This document shows positions 17,872-28,787 of a stretch of 64,000 nucleotides of DNA, piece after piece (within the stretch, counting starts at the first letter, position 1; each line of letters opens with the position of its first letter). Origin of the DNA: Brachypodium distachyon (taxonomy: Eukaryota; Streptophyta; Magnoliopsida; Poales; Poaceae); assembly GCF_000005505.3 (NCBI RefSeq), contig NC_016131.3, positions 48,345,355-48,409,354 on the forward strand, given 5' to 3'. Both the position numbers and the translations under genes were made by a program. The notes beneath the pieces were generated by a model, which saw only the letters and a list, made by a program, of their open reading frames with translations, was not told the DNA's origin and made no database searches.

Positions 17872-18583
17872 AGAGTGTGAATGTATTTGTATTATTATTT
17901 TTTGATTAAGGAATTGTCCTTTGTGTAAATATGGACGTATATATATACTAAAATATGTCCAGATATATGTAATATTTCGGCACTTAATATGGAACGGAGG
18001 GGGTAGTATTTCACAAGAGCGCATTTTCCTCCTCTACCAAGGTTTAAAATTTGAAAAAGAGAAATATTCCGATACCCAACAAAATTTCAAAAATCTATTT
18101 TGGAGCTATATATCTCGAATTTTTTTATTGGAAGTTCATTGATCAAATCCATCGTACACTCCTCTTGATAGTAATAAAAATACCAAAACATGAAGAACAA
18201 ATACTGTTGAACTAGCTAGTTTAATGTAAACTACTAGCTAGATGATATTAGAGAGCATCTTTACGTGTACTGTACCATTTGGACAGATGCTAAAAATGCC
18301 AAAACAAAGTGCTTAAGGACAGCAACAACATCTATACATCTACACATTTGACAAAAAATACAAGAAAAAAGAATACCATGTGCAGTTCGAGCAAATCATC
18401 GAACAGGTTGCGGGCATCCAACCGTGTGCTGTTCGGCGCGGAGCTGGGCTGCCGGCGCAAAGCCGGCGAGTCGTCCGTGTCTGCGTACGCCATCTCCGCA
18501 TCCACGGCAGTCTTCCGGTTGAACGCGGTGGCCGGCGAGTCGTCTTCCATGGTCGCCGCCTCGGCAATGCCTTCCGTACGGCC
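17868..18583. repeat. Segmental duplication, copy B (copy A at 10935-11764)
   Basis: Same order and orientation as copy A: 3' flank of the DUF594 gene, half MITE, then the GC-rich fragment. It lacks the CATCC-rich insert of about 115 bp. Its left border abuts the aspartyl protease pseudogene. It ends after CCTTCCGTACGGCC, where copy A continues GAAGTTCTC and copy B continues GGGACAGGGCG. Confidence 0.85.
18370..18550 (-). pseudogene. Gene fragment of unknown origin (copy B), open for about 60 codons
   Basis: From ATG 18550 on minus it reads MEDDSPATAFNRKTAVDAEM, then ADTDDSPALRRQPSSAPNST and RLDARNLFDDLLELHM, where a GTATTC donor-like site follows. A GC-rich leader lies upstream at 18555-18660. 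No downstream exons follow in the expected direction because the duplicated 3' flank of another gene lies there. It is likely a truncated first exon; the protein is not recognised. Confidence 0.45.
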
Positions 18584-18894
18584 GGGACAGGGCGGGACAG
18601 CAGCCGCGGGGACGGGGAGATGGCGGCGGGCGGCAGCGCGGCGGGGATATGGCAGAAATTTTGTTTTAATATTTAGGAAATTTGTTTTTTTTTTCTTCCC
18701 CATCTTTCCGGTGTGCCCGTCTTTCTCACGGGCCTCGGGCGACTCACGGCATGTTTGGGCTAAAGGCCTTTTGTTGGCCCATCTAACAGTCCGCTATAGG
18801 TCTGCCTCCTCTCCTCTTCTCCGATCACCAAATTCTCCATCCATCCGCCGGAAGCGAGGTAGAACTGTAGAAGCGACAAGGAAGGCGAAGCGCG

Positions 18895-20855
18895 ATGATC
18901 TACCGCAACTGGTCCCTGCTCTCCTCGACGGTGGTCATCTGGGGCAGCGTCGGCACCGCTGCCCTCGCCGGGATCTTCCTCTTCGGCGGCAAGGTACCGC
19001 GCCGCGCCCCCCCTATTCTTACCTTCTGCCATCCGCCGTCGCCCATGCCCCGCCCGTGCCGTTGCTTCCCCGCACGTGAAGCATCTCGGTCCGTTTACTC
19101 GTTATTGGATTACGTTGTTCGCGTGGATCCGCTCCGCGGTTCACCTCCGTGTTGGGGCTGTTCAAGTGACGACCCCATCGAGAACCCTAGATTCATGGCA
19201 AGATTTTGGTCGCACAAGGTGTTGACTTTAGGGCTGGCAATCATCGTAGACCTGAAATTCATGGTTCGAGTGGCCATCAGAGCCTAACAATTGCCGGTTT
19301 AGTACAGATGTTGCTAAAGGCTATCTTGTGGGTGGATGGGTGATTAGAGCAACTGGAGTTATCGTGTGGTTAAGCGCCTTTGATTCGACCACCGGGGATC
19401 GATTAATCCAATTTGAGTCAGTAACCATAGGTCAGATATATTCATCTTAAGTTCTCGACGGTTTTATTCAACAGTGGAGTGATCTGAATGTGATGGACCA
19501 CCGCCACCAATCGAGACTTCTGTAGGAGTAAGGATTACTATTTTGGTGGATTGGATGCTACTCTATTAACCTTTTTCATCCCAAGAGGTTTCCCTTATGT
19601 TTTCATTTCCAGAAGAAAATGCTTGGTTTGCCCATTCGTAATAACCCCTAAGTTGGTGAATATGTTTTTGAGTTGAGCACTCACATATTTTCATGGATTG
19701 TGAAAAACATGATATGCACATATTTCTTTATTGGAACAGAAATTATCATGTGCTGGATGGTACCCAGATAATTTGGTCCATTCCAACCTTGCTGACATGT
19801 AACAAGCTTATTTTGGGCTGTACGTAATCAGATTTTTTTTGGGAAACTGGGCAGTGTGCAAAGCAACCAAGAGGTGTGCACCAAGCATGTGCCAGTTTTT
19901 GACGTTCTTTCTGAGATGAAACATGTGTTTCTTGGCAATTTATTAGGCAGGAATTAACAGAACTGTGCAGGTTATGGCCACAACTTCTTATGCCTTCTTT
20001 GATTTCCTCAAGGCATGTGGTGTCGTTGGTCTTTCATCAGTACATAAGTTACCGGTCTACTGACCTCAATATTAACATGATGTATATAGTTCTCCGGATG
20101 CATGGAGTGGCCTATTGGGCAACCAATGAAAAATTCATTAATAGATAGCTTTATCGTAGTTGTTTGAGTCTGGAGTTTCTGTTATATCCCCTTTTGAGCT
20201 TAATAGATAGCTTTGCCAGTTTGTAACATTAATTTGTAACATGTGTTTTGGAGCTGCCTATTTTAATTGAAGTATCAATAACTTATTAGGTGCATACTTG
20301 CAGATTAGAATAGACATCTTGAACTATATGTTGTCTCTTGTTCTTTCTAATTGGTATAGTTTCGTGTCGTACATATGAATTGATTCTTTTTGCTGCTGTT
20401 CATATTGATTGTCTCATATTCCAGCTCTTGATCTTACTTTCTGTTTTCACATCGATAATTCTGTAGTGTGAGGGTTCAATTGAGGCACGAAAAAATTGAG
20501 TTGTGATCCATCTGATATCTGTTTAAGTTTTCTTTTAAATAAGATCACATGGCAGATATGTAGATTTGTTATATCGTCCATTTTTTGAGAAGCGGGCAGT
20601 TCTTATTGTTCCTTCTATGAAGCTCTATGTAACTTTCTAAATTGCTCGTCAGATTATTTACATTACACCATCTCTTTCAAACCTTTGTTAAATTTGCACG
20701 CTACCAGCTATCGAAAACTTGTGAGTCCTTACACCTGATTGTCATTGTAACCTTGAGTTGTTGTTACATTTTGGCAGGAGAAATTTGAGGGCTATCTTAG
20801 CCGCGAAGGCCAGAGGCTGAGGCAGCAGGACAGAGCCGCGATGGGCAAGAACTAG
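18895..20855 (+). CDS. Two-exon gene for a 58-residue membrane miniprotein
   Basis: Exon 1 is 18895-18993 (33 codons, ending AAG|GTACCG). Exon 2 is 20778-20855 (TTGGCAG|GAGAAA, ending TAG). The joined frame is in phase and gives 58 residues. The N-terminus MIYRNWSLLSS leads into one hydrophobic helix at about 8-31, ending FLFGGK. A charged tail EKFEGYLSREGQRLRQQDRA with GKN at the C-terminus follows. As far as I recall, very similar short proteins exist across flowering plants, with the YRNWSLLSS and LRQQDRAAMGKN ends conserved. No function is known to me. A pyrimidine-rich leader (18785-18840) precedes it, and the intron of 1784 bp shows no other gene. The size would make automated callers miss it. 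Confidence 0.78.
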
Positions 20856-22217
20856 TGAAAAAGCTAGGTTAACTTGGTTTCGACGGAGACAACTTGCCAT
20901 CATGTGAATTAAACTTGGAATCTGCCCCTCCGTGCTAGAGCAAATTTTTTCTCTGCGAAAGCGATTTCTTCAATGGCTTTTGCTTCCCGAGGAACAAAAG
21001 AACTACATCTTGTGTAATAATAAATCCTGGTGCTCATGCCTGCTATAACTTTGGTTCCTGTTTCTGTTCATCAAAGACTCTAGTCTTTCTGTCAAATCAT
21101 CCTGTCTTGACATGGTTACACACAACTTGTTTTGATTCTGTGAATAAAGGTCGATGCATTTGACAACACATTGTGCCCTCTCTTAGAATTTCTATTACTC
21201 TCAAGGTCTACTGTTTTGTTCATGGAGAAACTACGTATGGATTTTGATTGTTTCCTTTGTCTCTAGCCACAGCTGTCCGTTGTGCAGTTTGAGCTAACAC
21301 CTGGATGATTCATTTTTTCCTTTTCAGCTGTGTTATTCTGCTGCGATGTGGGTTGTTATTATATGGACAATGAAAATGTGACATATCATCTCATAAAATC
21401 AGGGTCTTGGACGTCTTCCAAAGCTTCTCCTCGCCATTAACTTTTTATAAGCACGCTGTAACAAAAAAAACTCGAGTCCATTTGGAGTTGGTTTTAACCG
21501 AGCTCTTTTAAAATGTTAAGGAGATGGCATCATCCCAGTATAAATGTACATGGATCAATTTCAAGACATGAGATCTCAACTTCTCTTTGTTGATCTAGTT
21601 AGGCTTCTTTTGTTTACGCTGAAGCCAGAGAATTAGCCGGAAGATGCCAAATTTTCTGCTGAGCTAGAATTAGCCGGAAGAAGCCAGTGAAACTGTGGCT
21701 GCTGCCTGTGTGGCAAGCTATGGCTAACGCCATTATTATCATCGACTTGGCCATGAAGAGCTCGGGCAGAAGAGCGAGGCGAGTGTGTGTGTGGAGAAGA
21801 CGGTCGAAGCGGCGCGGGCTTCACTATAAAGTATTCAGATTTCTCCGTTACTAGTAGTAAAACAGAATTATGGAACGGACGGAACGGACGGAGTAAAAGT
21901 TACCAGTAAAGCAAAAACATCTTCAGGGCATCTTCGATGGTTGATACTAAGCAGGTACTATTTCTATGTGGCGGAGAGATAGGTAAAAGAAAATAGTACC
22001 TGTTACTTCAGAAGTAACAACATCTATACGGGAACCATTTATGTGGCGGAGAGATAGGTAAAAAAAGGACGTGTGGATCCATTAAGAAAGAGAAGTGAAT
22101 AAAAAAAAAAGAAAGAAGAGCCAGAAACCATGAAATAGAAATCAGTAACAGCTTCTCGTTGAACCTTGTTGTCCGCCGTCTCCTCGACCTCACCCGCGTC
22201 GCGCCAGGCCGCCAGCC
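20856..22217. other. Intergenic region between the miniprotein gene and the PPR gene
   Basis: The first 250 bases are the 3' UTR of the miniprotein gene (stop at 20855; AATAATAAATCC at 21015 could serve polyadenylation). A direct repeat ATGTGGCGGAGAGATAGGTA occurs at 21967 and again at 22041, inside what looks like a decayed DNA transposon beginning near 21925 (GGGCATCTTCGATGGTTG). No gene is seen; the short frame at 21633-21824 is not supported. Confidence 0.5.
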
Positions 22218-23837
22218 ATGCCGGTGCGACTCCGGCCGGCGCCGCTGCCTCTTTCTCCGGCCCGCGGCTTCTCCACCACTGCCGCCAAGACCACCGTGCA
22301 GCTCGCCCACTTGGCCCCTCTCCCGTCCACCCTCCCGCCGCCGTCCCACTGCACCGTCACCCCGCCCGTCCAGCCCTGGCCGCGCCGCCTCACGCCGCGG
22401 AACTTCTCCCGCCTCATCCTCCGCCTCCCATCCCCGCACCTCGCCGTGCTCGCCTTCCGTCACGCGCTCTTCCACTCCACGCCACCCCTTCCCCCTTCCC
22501 TCCCCGTCTTCGCCGCCGTCCTCTCCCGCCTCCCGGGCGCCGACCCCTCCCTCCTGCCCCCCGTCCTCTCCGCTCTCCGCGCCGCCCGCCTCCCGGCCTT
22601 CTCCGACCGCGCCTTCCTGCCCCTCCTCCGCGCGCTCCCGCCGCTCCCTTCCCTCCGCCTCTTCCTCTCCCTCCCGTCCTTCAACTCCCACCCCTCCGTC
22701 CGCTCCTTCAACGCGCTCCTCCACTCACTCGTCGCCGCGCGCCGCCTCCGCCTCGCCGCCGCCCTCTTCCGCGCGGCGCGCGCCAAGCTCTACATCACGC
22801 CCGACCTCGGCTCCTGCAACATCCTGCTCAAGGGCCTCGTTGGTGTCGGCGACCTCGACGCCGCTCTCAAGGTGCTCGATGAAATGTCCGGGTTTGGGAT
22901 CGTCCCTGACGTCGTCACCTACACTACGGTTCTCTCCGCCTACTGCGCAAAGGGGGACCTCAAGGGTGCACAGAGGCTATTCGGTGATATAATTGCCAGC
23001 GGACGTAGGCCAGATGTTACCATGTACACGGTGCTTATTGATGGATACTGCCGGAGCGGGAAGATACAGGATGCAGCTAGGATTATGGATGAGATGGAGA
23101 CAGCTGGGGTGAAGCCGAATGAGGTTACGTACTCGGTCGTGATCGAGGCCTGCTGCAAGGAGGGGAAATCTGCCGAGGCGTGCAATTTAATGCACGAGAT
23201 GCTAGGGGCAGGATACACGCCAGACACACCACTGGGTGCTAAGGTGGTCGACGTGCTGTGCCAGGACGGGAAGGCGGAGGAGGCAAATCAAATGTGGAGA
23301 TGGATGGTCAAGAAGAACGTGCCACCGGATAACACAATCACAAGCACGTTGATCTACTGGTTGTGCAAGAGTGGAATGGTTCAGGAGGCAAGAAAGCTGT
23401 TTGATGAGCTCGAAAGGGGATTTAAACCAAGCTTACTGACTTATAACTCACTTATCTCCGGATTATGCGACAATGGGGAGTTACAGGAGGCTGGTCAGGT
23501 GTGGGATGACATGGTTGAACGAAGATATGAACCAAATGCCATAACTTACGAGGCCTTGATCAAAGGATTTTGCAAAATTGGGAAGCCAGATGAAGGGGCT
23601 GCAGTCTTTACAGAAATGGTGACCAAAGGGTGCACCCCAAGCAAGTCCCTTTACCAAGTTTTGGTTGATAGCCTTTCTGAGCCAATACATGATGATATTG
23701 CTTGCAAAATTCTTGAAACTGCGGCTTCAAGTGGCCAGGATTTCTTGGATGGTAATTCTTGGGAAATCTTTGTCAGGAAAGTATTAAGTACATGTAATAC
23801 TTGGAACAAGCACCTCAACTTAGTTCTAGATGCATAA
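22218..23837 (+). CDS. P-class pentatricopeptide repeat (PPR) protein, 539 aa, probably mitochondrial
   Basis: Single exon, the usual state for plant PPR genes. The first 60 residues are rich in Arg, Ser and Pro with few acidic residues (MPVRLRPAPLPLSPARGFST), which fits an organelle presequence. From about residue 160 on, consecutive 35-residue motifs follow, with typical strings such as PDVVTYTTVLSAYCAKGD, PDVTMYTVLIDGYCRSGK, KPNEVTYSVVIEACCKEG and EPNAITYEALIKGFCKIG. Unvarying 35-residue spacing marks the P class, whose members bind organelle RNA and protect or process transcripts. The order of motifs resembles the Arabidopsis gene At5g16420 as I recall it. There is no E, DYW or SMR tail. 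The first half is extremely GC-rich, falling towards the 3' end, a usual gradient in grass genes. Confidence 0.9.
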   Translation: MPVRLRPAPLPLSPARGFSTTAAKTTVQLAHLAPLPSTLPPPSHCTVTPPVQPWPRRLTPRNFSRLILRLPSPHLAVLAFRHALFHSTPPLPPSLPVFAAVLSRLPGADPSLLPPVLSALRAARLPAFSDRAFLPLLRALPPLPSLRLFLSLPSFNSHPSVRSFNALLHSLVAARRLRLAAALFRAARAKLYITPDLGSCNILLKGLVGVGDLDAALKVLDEMSGFGIVPDVVTYTTVLSAYCAKGDLKGAQRLFGDIIASGRRPDVTMYTVLIDGYCRSGKIQDAARIMDEMETAGVKPNEVTYSVVIEACCKEGKSAEACNLMHEMLGAGYTPDTPLGAKVVDVLCQDGKAEEANQMWRWMVKKNVPPDNTITSTLIYWLCKSGMVQEARKLFDELERGFKPSLLTYNSLISGLCDNGELQEAGQVWDDMVERRYEPNAITYEALIKGFCKIGKPDEGAAVFTEMVTKGCTPSKSLYQVLVDSLSEPIHDDIACKILETAASSGQDFLDGNSWEIFVRKVLSTCNTWNKHLNLVLDA

Positions 23838-24007
23838 TCATGAGATGTGCAGACTATGGCTAAAACTTCTTATTTTATTCAAGTATATTTCTGAAGGAAG
23901 GTTATGGGGCTATTCTTCCACTGAAACCAACACTGTCTCAAGCACATTTATCTATTCATTCTGCAGAATAGATTAATTGGGGAGATGAGGGTGATGTTTA
24001 ATTACTC

Positions 24008-24430
24008 ATGAAGGGGTTCATACCAAGCTAGTTGACTATTTGAAAAGAGTCAGTTAGGAGGTTGGCTAGATGTGTGAATGGCAATGGTGAACGAGGATCT
24101 GAACCAAATACCATGGACAACAAAGCCTTGATGAATGGATTTTGCAAGTCGAGGAAATTTAATGAAGGCTGCAACCCAAGTAATTTCCTTTCCAAGTTTT
24201 GGTTAATGGCCTTTCCGAACCAATAAGCTGCGTGGCAAAATTCTTGAAACTGCATACTTAAGCCTCCAGTATTTATTGGATGGCAATTGTTGGCCAATTA
24301 CTCATCCAGAAATGATTATAAAGTATGATACTTTGGGCAAGCATCCCAGTTTCATGTTATATCCATGAGGTTTGCAGACTAAGGCTACAACCTCTTATTT
24401 CGTTCTGAATATTTCCTCAAAGAGTTTGTC
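24008..24430 (+). pseudogene. Decayed duplicate of the 3' end of the preceding PPR gene
   Basis: Stretches match the gene at 23415-23880 in order. GAAGGGGTTCATACCAAGCT matches GAAAGGGGATTTAAACCAAG. GAACCAAATACCATGGACAA matches GAACCAAATGCCATAACTTA. Further matches are GGATTTTGCAAGTCGAGG, TTTCCAAGTTTTGGTTAATG, AAATTCTTGAAACTGC and GATGGCAATTGTTGG. The likeness goes on into the 3' UTR (GCAGACTAAGGCTACAACCT). Frameshifts and internal deletions abound, so it cannot encode a protein. Confidence 0.82.
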
Positions 24431-25089
24431 GGCATTCGTCTCCCTGAGAAATAGCCAGGTTATTGTGTTTTTATGAGCCTCATATTAATGTACTAGGAGG
24501 CGCGCAGATCAGAATATTGTGCATATTTGTAGTACTAAGTGGCCTAAGAAGTTCTTTGTTTGAGCAAAAAGATGTGTCACCTTCATGATTCATGTAATAC
24601 AGCAAGGTTACATTACAATTGTTGGAGAGAACTAGATTGTTTGTTGTGGAATGGTGGTTGAGGAATTTTTTTTTCTCTTTATTTTCTTCTCTATAGACAA
24701 TAATAAACTGAAGTAGTATAATGAAGTCATAGTACTACATAGCAAGCAAGAAAGTGCACTCATAAAGTTAGTTGCAAGTCATGCATTTCCTGCTTTTACT
24801 AGATATCAGAGAATCAGGGAATGACTTCTTTCAAAGCTAGAATAAAATTCTTTTGTAGGCAATTACTATTAAAAATTTCATTATGTTTCTCCCTGAAACT
24901 TTGAACAATACAATAAAATTGTTTCCATCCTAATAAACAGCCAGTGATCGTGCTGGGTTTCAAAAAAAATTCTCATCTCTGAATGATTTCAGAACAAACA
25001 TTTATTATTTACATTGATGCTTGCATGCTCCTTGACACTTAACAATTTCTCCACACAGGGACCACCAGTCGCCAGGTATGAGGAGATGG
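24431..25089. other. AT-rich intergenic sequence, with the OPT 3' UTR at its right
   Basis: No frame or repeat of note is seen. The last 100-150 bases should be the 3' UTR of the oligopeptide transporter gene on minus. Confidence 0.5.
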
Positions 25090-28000
25090 TCAGTTGTACA
25101 CTGGGCACCCCTTGACAAATACACCTTTAGCAGTGGGGCAAGAAGCCAGGGGACACCCATCCAAATCATTGCCCCACCAGTCTACACTGATGTTCTCCAA
25201 ACCGAGGCATAAGTAAATTAAGACGGCCATGAATGCTAAACCAGCATCTAGTGCGCCTGAAAGCAGATAATTATGCCTCTCCCACCAGTTACGTCGATAT
25301 CTATATACCACATAACCTGACATAAACCCAACAAATATCCATGCGATATAGTTGACTGCTGTTGCAGGCGGCATGGAGCTGGTGCTGCCAATCAACACAG
25401 GCATGTTGATAAGTAAGATCCAAGTCTGGTTTGGGAATGCCTTGTGTGCAAACCAGACAAGGAGTGGGGCAATTGCTCCCCCCAAGAAGAACCAGTTTAT
25501 CGCCGAGTAAGTTCCTAAGTCCCCAAAAATTCTGCGTGGGCCAATAAGACCCCATATGACTGATGCATCGTAGAACACATGATCACCAGGGCAGGTCCAA
25601 GGGCTGCCTGATGAAAGGAGCTCACTGTTGCAGATGTTGGGGATTGTGTCCATCAGCCACCATGCTGTTCCAAGGTACACAAATGCTGCAATCAGAGTTC
25701 CGACCACCTGTCATGTTCCAAGAGGTTGCTTAGTGAACACAATATGACAGGACCTTGTGTGCATTTGTGTGGTAGAAATGGCAGATAAACTATATGGCTA
25801 ATAGCTTACCTGAGCCATGAACATAGTCCTTGGTGGAATTTTCATATAGTGGCCCAACTTAAAATCCTGGAGAAACGTCAGAGCTTGGGTCATGCTGATG
25901 TAGCCATATACCTTGAAACACATATTCGCGACGGGTCGTCCAGGGTACAAGTACCCAATGATGTACTCTGTGATGATGTTCAATCCTGGAGTCTGCATAA
26001 ATAAACATACAACAGAAGAATAAAAAACATGGAACTGGTGCTCTAGTTCTGTATGGCATAATATGCAAATCTTTAGAATCCATACCTGGTTCGTTGTTGC
26101 TGTGATAATTCCGACTGGGAGGGTGAAGAAAAAGGCAATGGCACATGCGAGCAATACACCCCACCAGGGCAATTGGAGTTGCTCAATGTAGTATTCGCAA
26201 GCAAATACCGTGATGGCAATGTTGGCAATAAGGATGCAGATGAACCACCACTCAGGAACCTGCTTGTATCTCCTCATAAGTTTTGTATGTACATCCAGTT
26301 TCTTCCCTTGAAAAGCTGATTTACTTAACTGCAAAATTTCACTGCACAAAAGCATCATGATTCTTAGCTGTTGCCATCATGTGATTCTGCAAAACTGACT
26401 GACAAATTTTGGCAGGATTTACCTTCCGTGGAAGAGGAGAACGTGAACGATTGTTGCGGTAAGGGATGCGAAACCGACACCATATGTGACAGAGAAAAAA
26501 GTGCTGAGGTATAGTGGACCATTCTTCTCGTAGGCCTCTGTGTCGAAATGGAAATGCTCGTCCACGATGGTTGTGATGTTGTACTTGTGCCCAGATTCAG
26601 TGAAGAGCCCAGAGGAGAAGATGGGGAAGTTCCGTGCTTTATAGAAATTAAACCAGTAGGCGATGGGTGTGAATACGTACATGATGGTGAGGAAGCCTAC
26701 AGCGATGTTTGCAGTGGCGAACCAAGGGCTGGCAAGAGGGCTCCCGAGGTAGGAGGAAACAGATGCCCAGTCGAGACCGATGGTGCCGATGCCCAGTCCC
26801 TTTAGACCTGAGCCGAGCTGCTGGGCGAACACGGAGTTCGGGTACAGCCAGCAGATCCAGGAGAGAGAGGTGAGCATCTGGAACAAGTAGCCTGGGAAGA
26901 CGTAGTATGCGAAGCTGCAGACGAATGCCACCACGAAGAACTGGCTGCGTGTGAGGCCGCCTTTGCTCAGCTTTTCCTTCTCATGAAGCGCCCTGGTCAG
27001 AATTTTCAACTCCTTTTAGCTAAAATAAAATTCAAATGTGCAAGTTCGTTGTTTATTTTTAGATAAGCCAAAGGTTATTCAACTCCTTCCCTTTTTTCCC
27101 CACTGTTTGAATCATCGTTTCTTACGTTTATCATGATTTAGTATCTTTTAATTTGACAGTAGTCATGATTTCTGGGTCATTCATGCACGAGCTCCATAGT
27201 AATAATATATATCTAAACTATCAAGTCAATGGTAATCTCATATACTTGTATTCTTTTATAATAATCTGGCATGGACAAAAATCTCGCGTGGCATGTAATC
27301 TGGCATGCGTGTTTCACAAGCTGAAAGCTGAAGCTGTCGCCACGAGCATGGCTGATTGGCTGGTCGGATGATCCCATCACTATCAACAGTACTCCTTTTC
27401 GTAATTTCGTTTCTTGTCATCATTTCATTTTCTCAGTTAGAAATCCCAAACTAACACTCTAACTAACTAAACCAATGTTCCTACTCTTCCATGCTAGGCC
27501 ACTCTGACGTGTCATCACACATCACAGCTAACTAACGAGCTACTGGTCTTTACTACTCCTAGCTACTTGCAATTAGTTGAGGAATGCATACATAACCAAC
27601 TACTAGCTAGTAACATGCACGGATTGTTTATATATACACACATTGCTTGCAAAATTAAAGCACTAGCTTGCACGTCATGAAATGTTTATCTTTTCTAAAT
27701 CATGTGGGGACTCTATTCATCATCAATCGGTCAACTCTCTATTCATCATCGATAAAACAGTATGAAATATTTAGCTAGTTAATTAGTTAAACTAAGCAAC
27801 TACGTAATAATGTCATTAGAAGTTGAAAAATGGATTATTGCTTGCCGGCGGAAGAAAGAAATAAAGGAAGGAAGAAAACGCAGTAAGGTACCTGAAGAGG
27901 GAGACCTGGACGAGGTTGGTCGGCCACCACATGGCCGCCGGCTCAACAAGATACCGCCGGAAGATCCCCGCCCACCCAAACCCCAGCACCTGCGTCGTCA

Positions 28001-28787
28001 ACACGACGATCAGCGACACGAAGAAGGTGAGCTCCTTCCCATAGAAGACGCGGACGGCAGTGACGACATGGATGGCGTAGACGCTGCCGGCACCGGCGTT
28101 GGCGAAGATGGTGATGAGCACGTGCTCCTTCACGTTGAACGGCCCTGGGTTGAGGGTGAACTCGTAGCTGGTGCCGGAGAAGAAGGGCCTGGAGGGGAGC
28201 AGCGCGGCCATGAGGCGGCCCATCGGCACGACGGCGATCTGGGCGGAGATGGCAGTGATGGTGAGCGGCTCCTTTCGGTACCAGAAGAACTGGTTGAGGA
28301 AGGACAGCACGACGCAGGAGGCCGTGCCCAGGACCCACATCCGGAAGGTCAGGACCGGCGTCGTCGGGTCATCGCCGACGGGGACCGTCAGCGCCACCTG
28401 CTCGATCGGTGAGTTCTCCTCCGACGCCCCCAAGCCTTGGGGCGACGGCGGTGGCTTCTGTAGCACTGCAGGGGGCGAAGGAAACAATCAATGACCAATG
28501 ACCAATGAATTGTTATCAGCACTTAGCAGCAGCAAGAACAGTACTCCCTCCAATCCTAAATTTGTACTGAAACAAGGACACCAGTTTAGGATCGGAATAA
28601 TTAACAACAAGCAGCAGCGGAGAAGAAGGAAGCAAGCAAAGCAAAGCTAGCTAGCTAGACGGCGCATACGGAGAGGGGAGGTGATCTGGTCGTCGCCATG
28701 GCTGCCCAGCTGTTGATGGTGATCTTCTTCCTCATCTTCTTGGGCTTGCTGTAATTCTTGGTGAGAGGAGGAGGAGGAGGATGCCAT
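25090..28787 (-). CDS. OPT-family oligopeptide transporter, six exons, 772 aa
   Basis: Exons on minus: 28787-28670, 28465-27892, 26992-26423, 26341-26086, 25992-25810, 25707-25090. All junctions are GT..AG and the sum, 2319 bases, is in frame. The N-terminus has a serine run and acidic/His-rich cytosolic residues. About 14 hydrophobic segments follow. Two signature motifs of the family are present: [10 protein letters not shown] (exon 2) and KIPPRTMF (exon 5). The C-terminus ends [16 protein letters not shown], typical of the plant peptide-transporter clade rather than the yellow-stripe clade. Such proteins are proton-coupled carriers of small peptides, and in some cases of glutathione or metal complexes, at the plasma membrane; substrate choice cannot be read from sequence. 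Intron 2 is about 900 bp. Family membership is certain; the subgroup is inferred. Confidence 0.93.

Noticed and set aside
22008..22724. Minus-strand Glu/Gly/Arg-rich frame opposite the PPR gene start
   Set aside because: Low-complexity antisense of a GC-rich presequence region.
27810..28412. Plus-strand frame of 200 codons over OPT exon 2
   Set aside because: Exon 2 on minus carries the NPG motif in a spliced, in-phase gene; the plus frame is a shadow.
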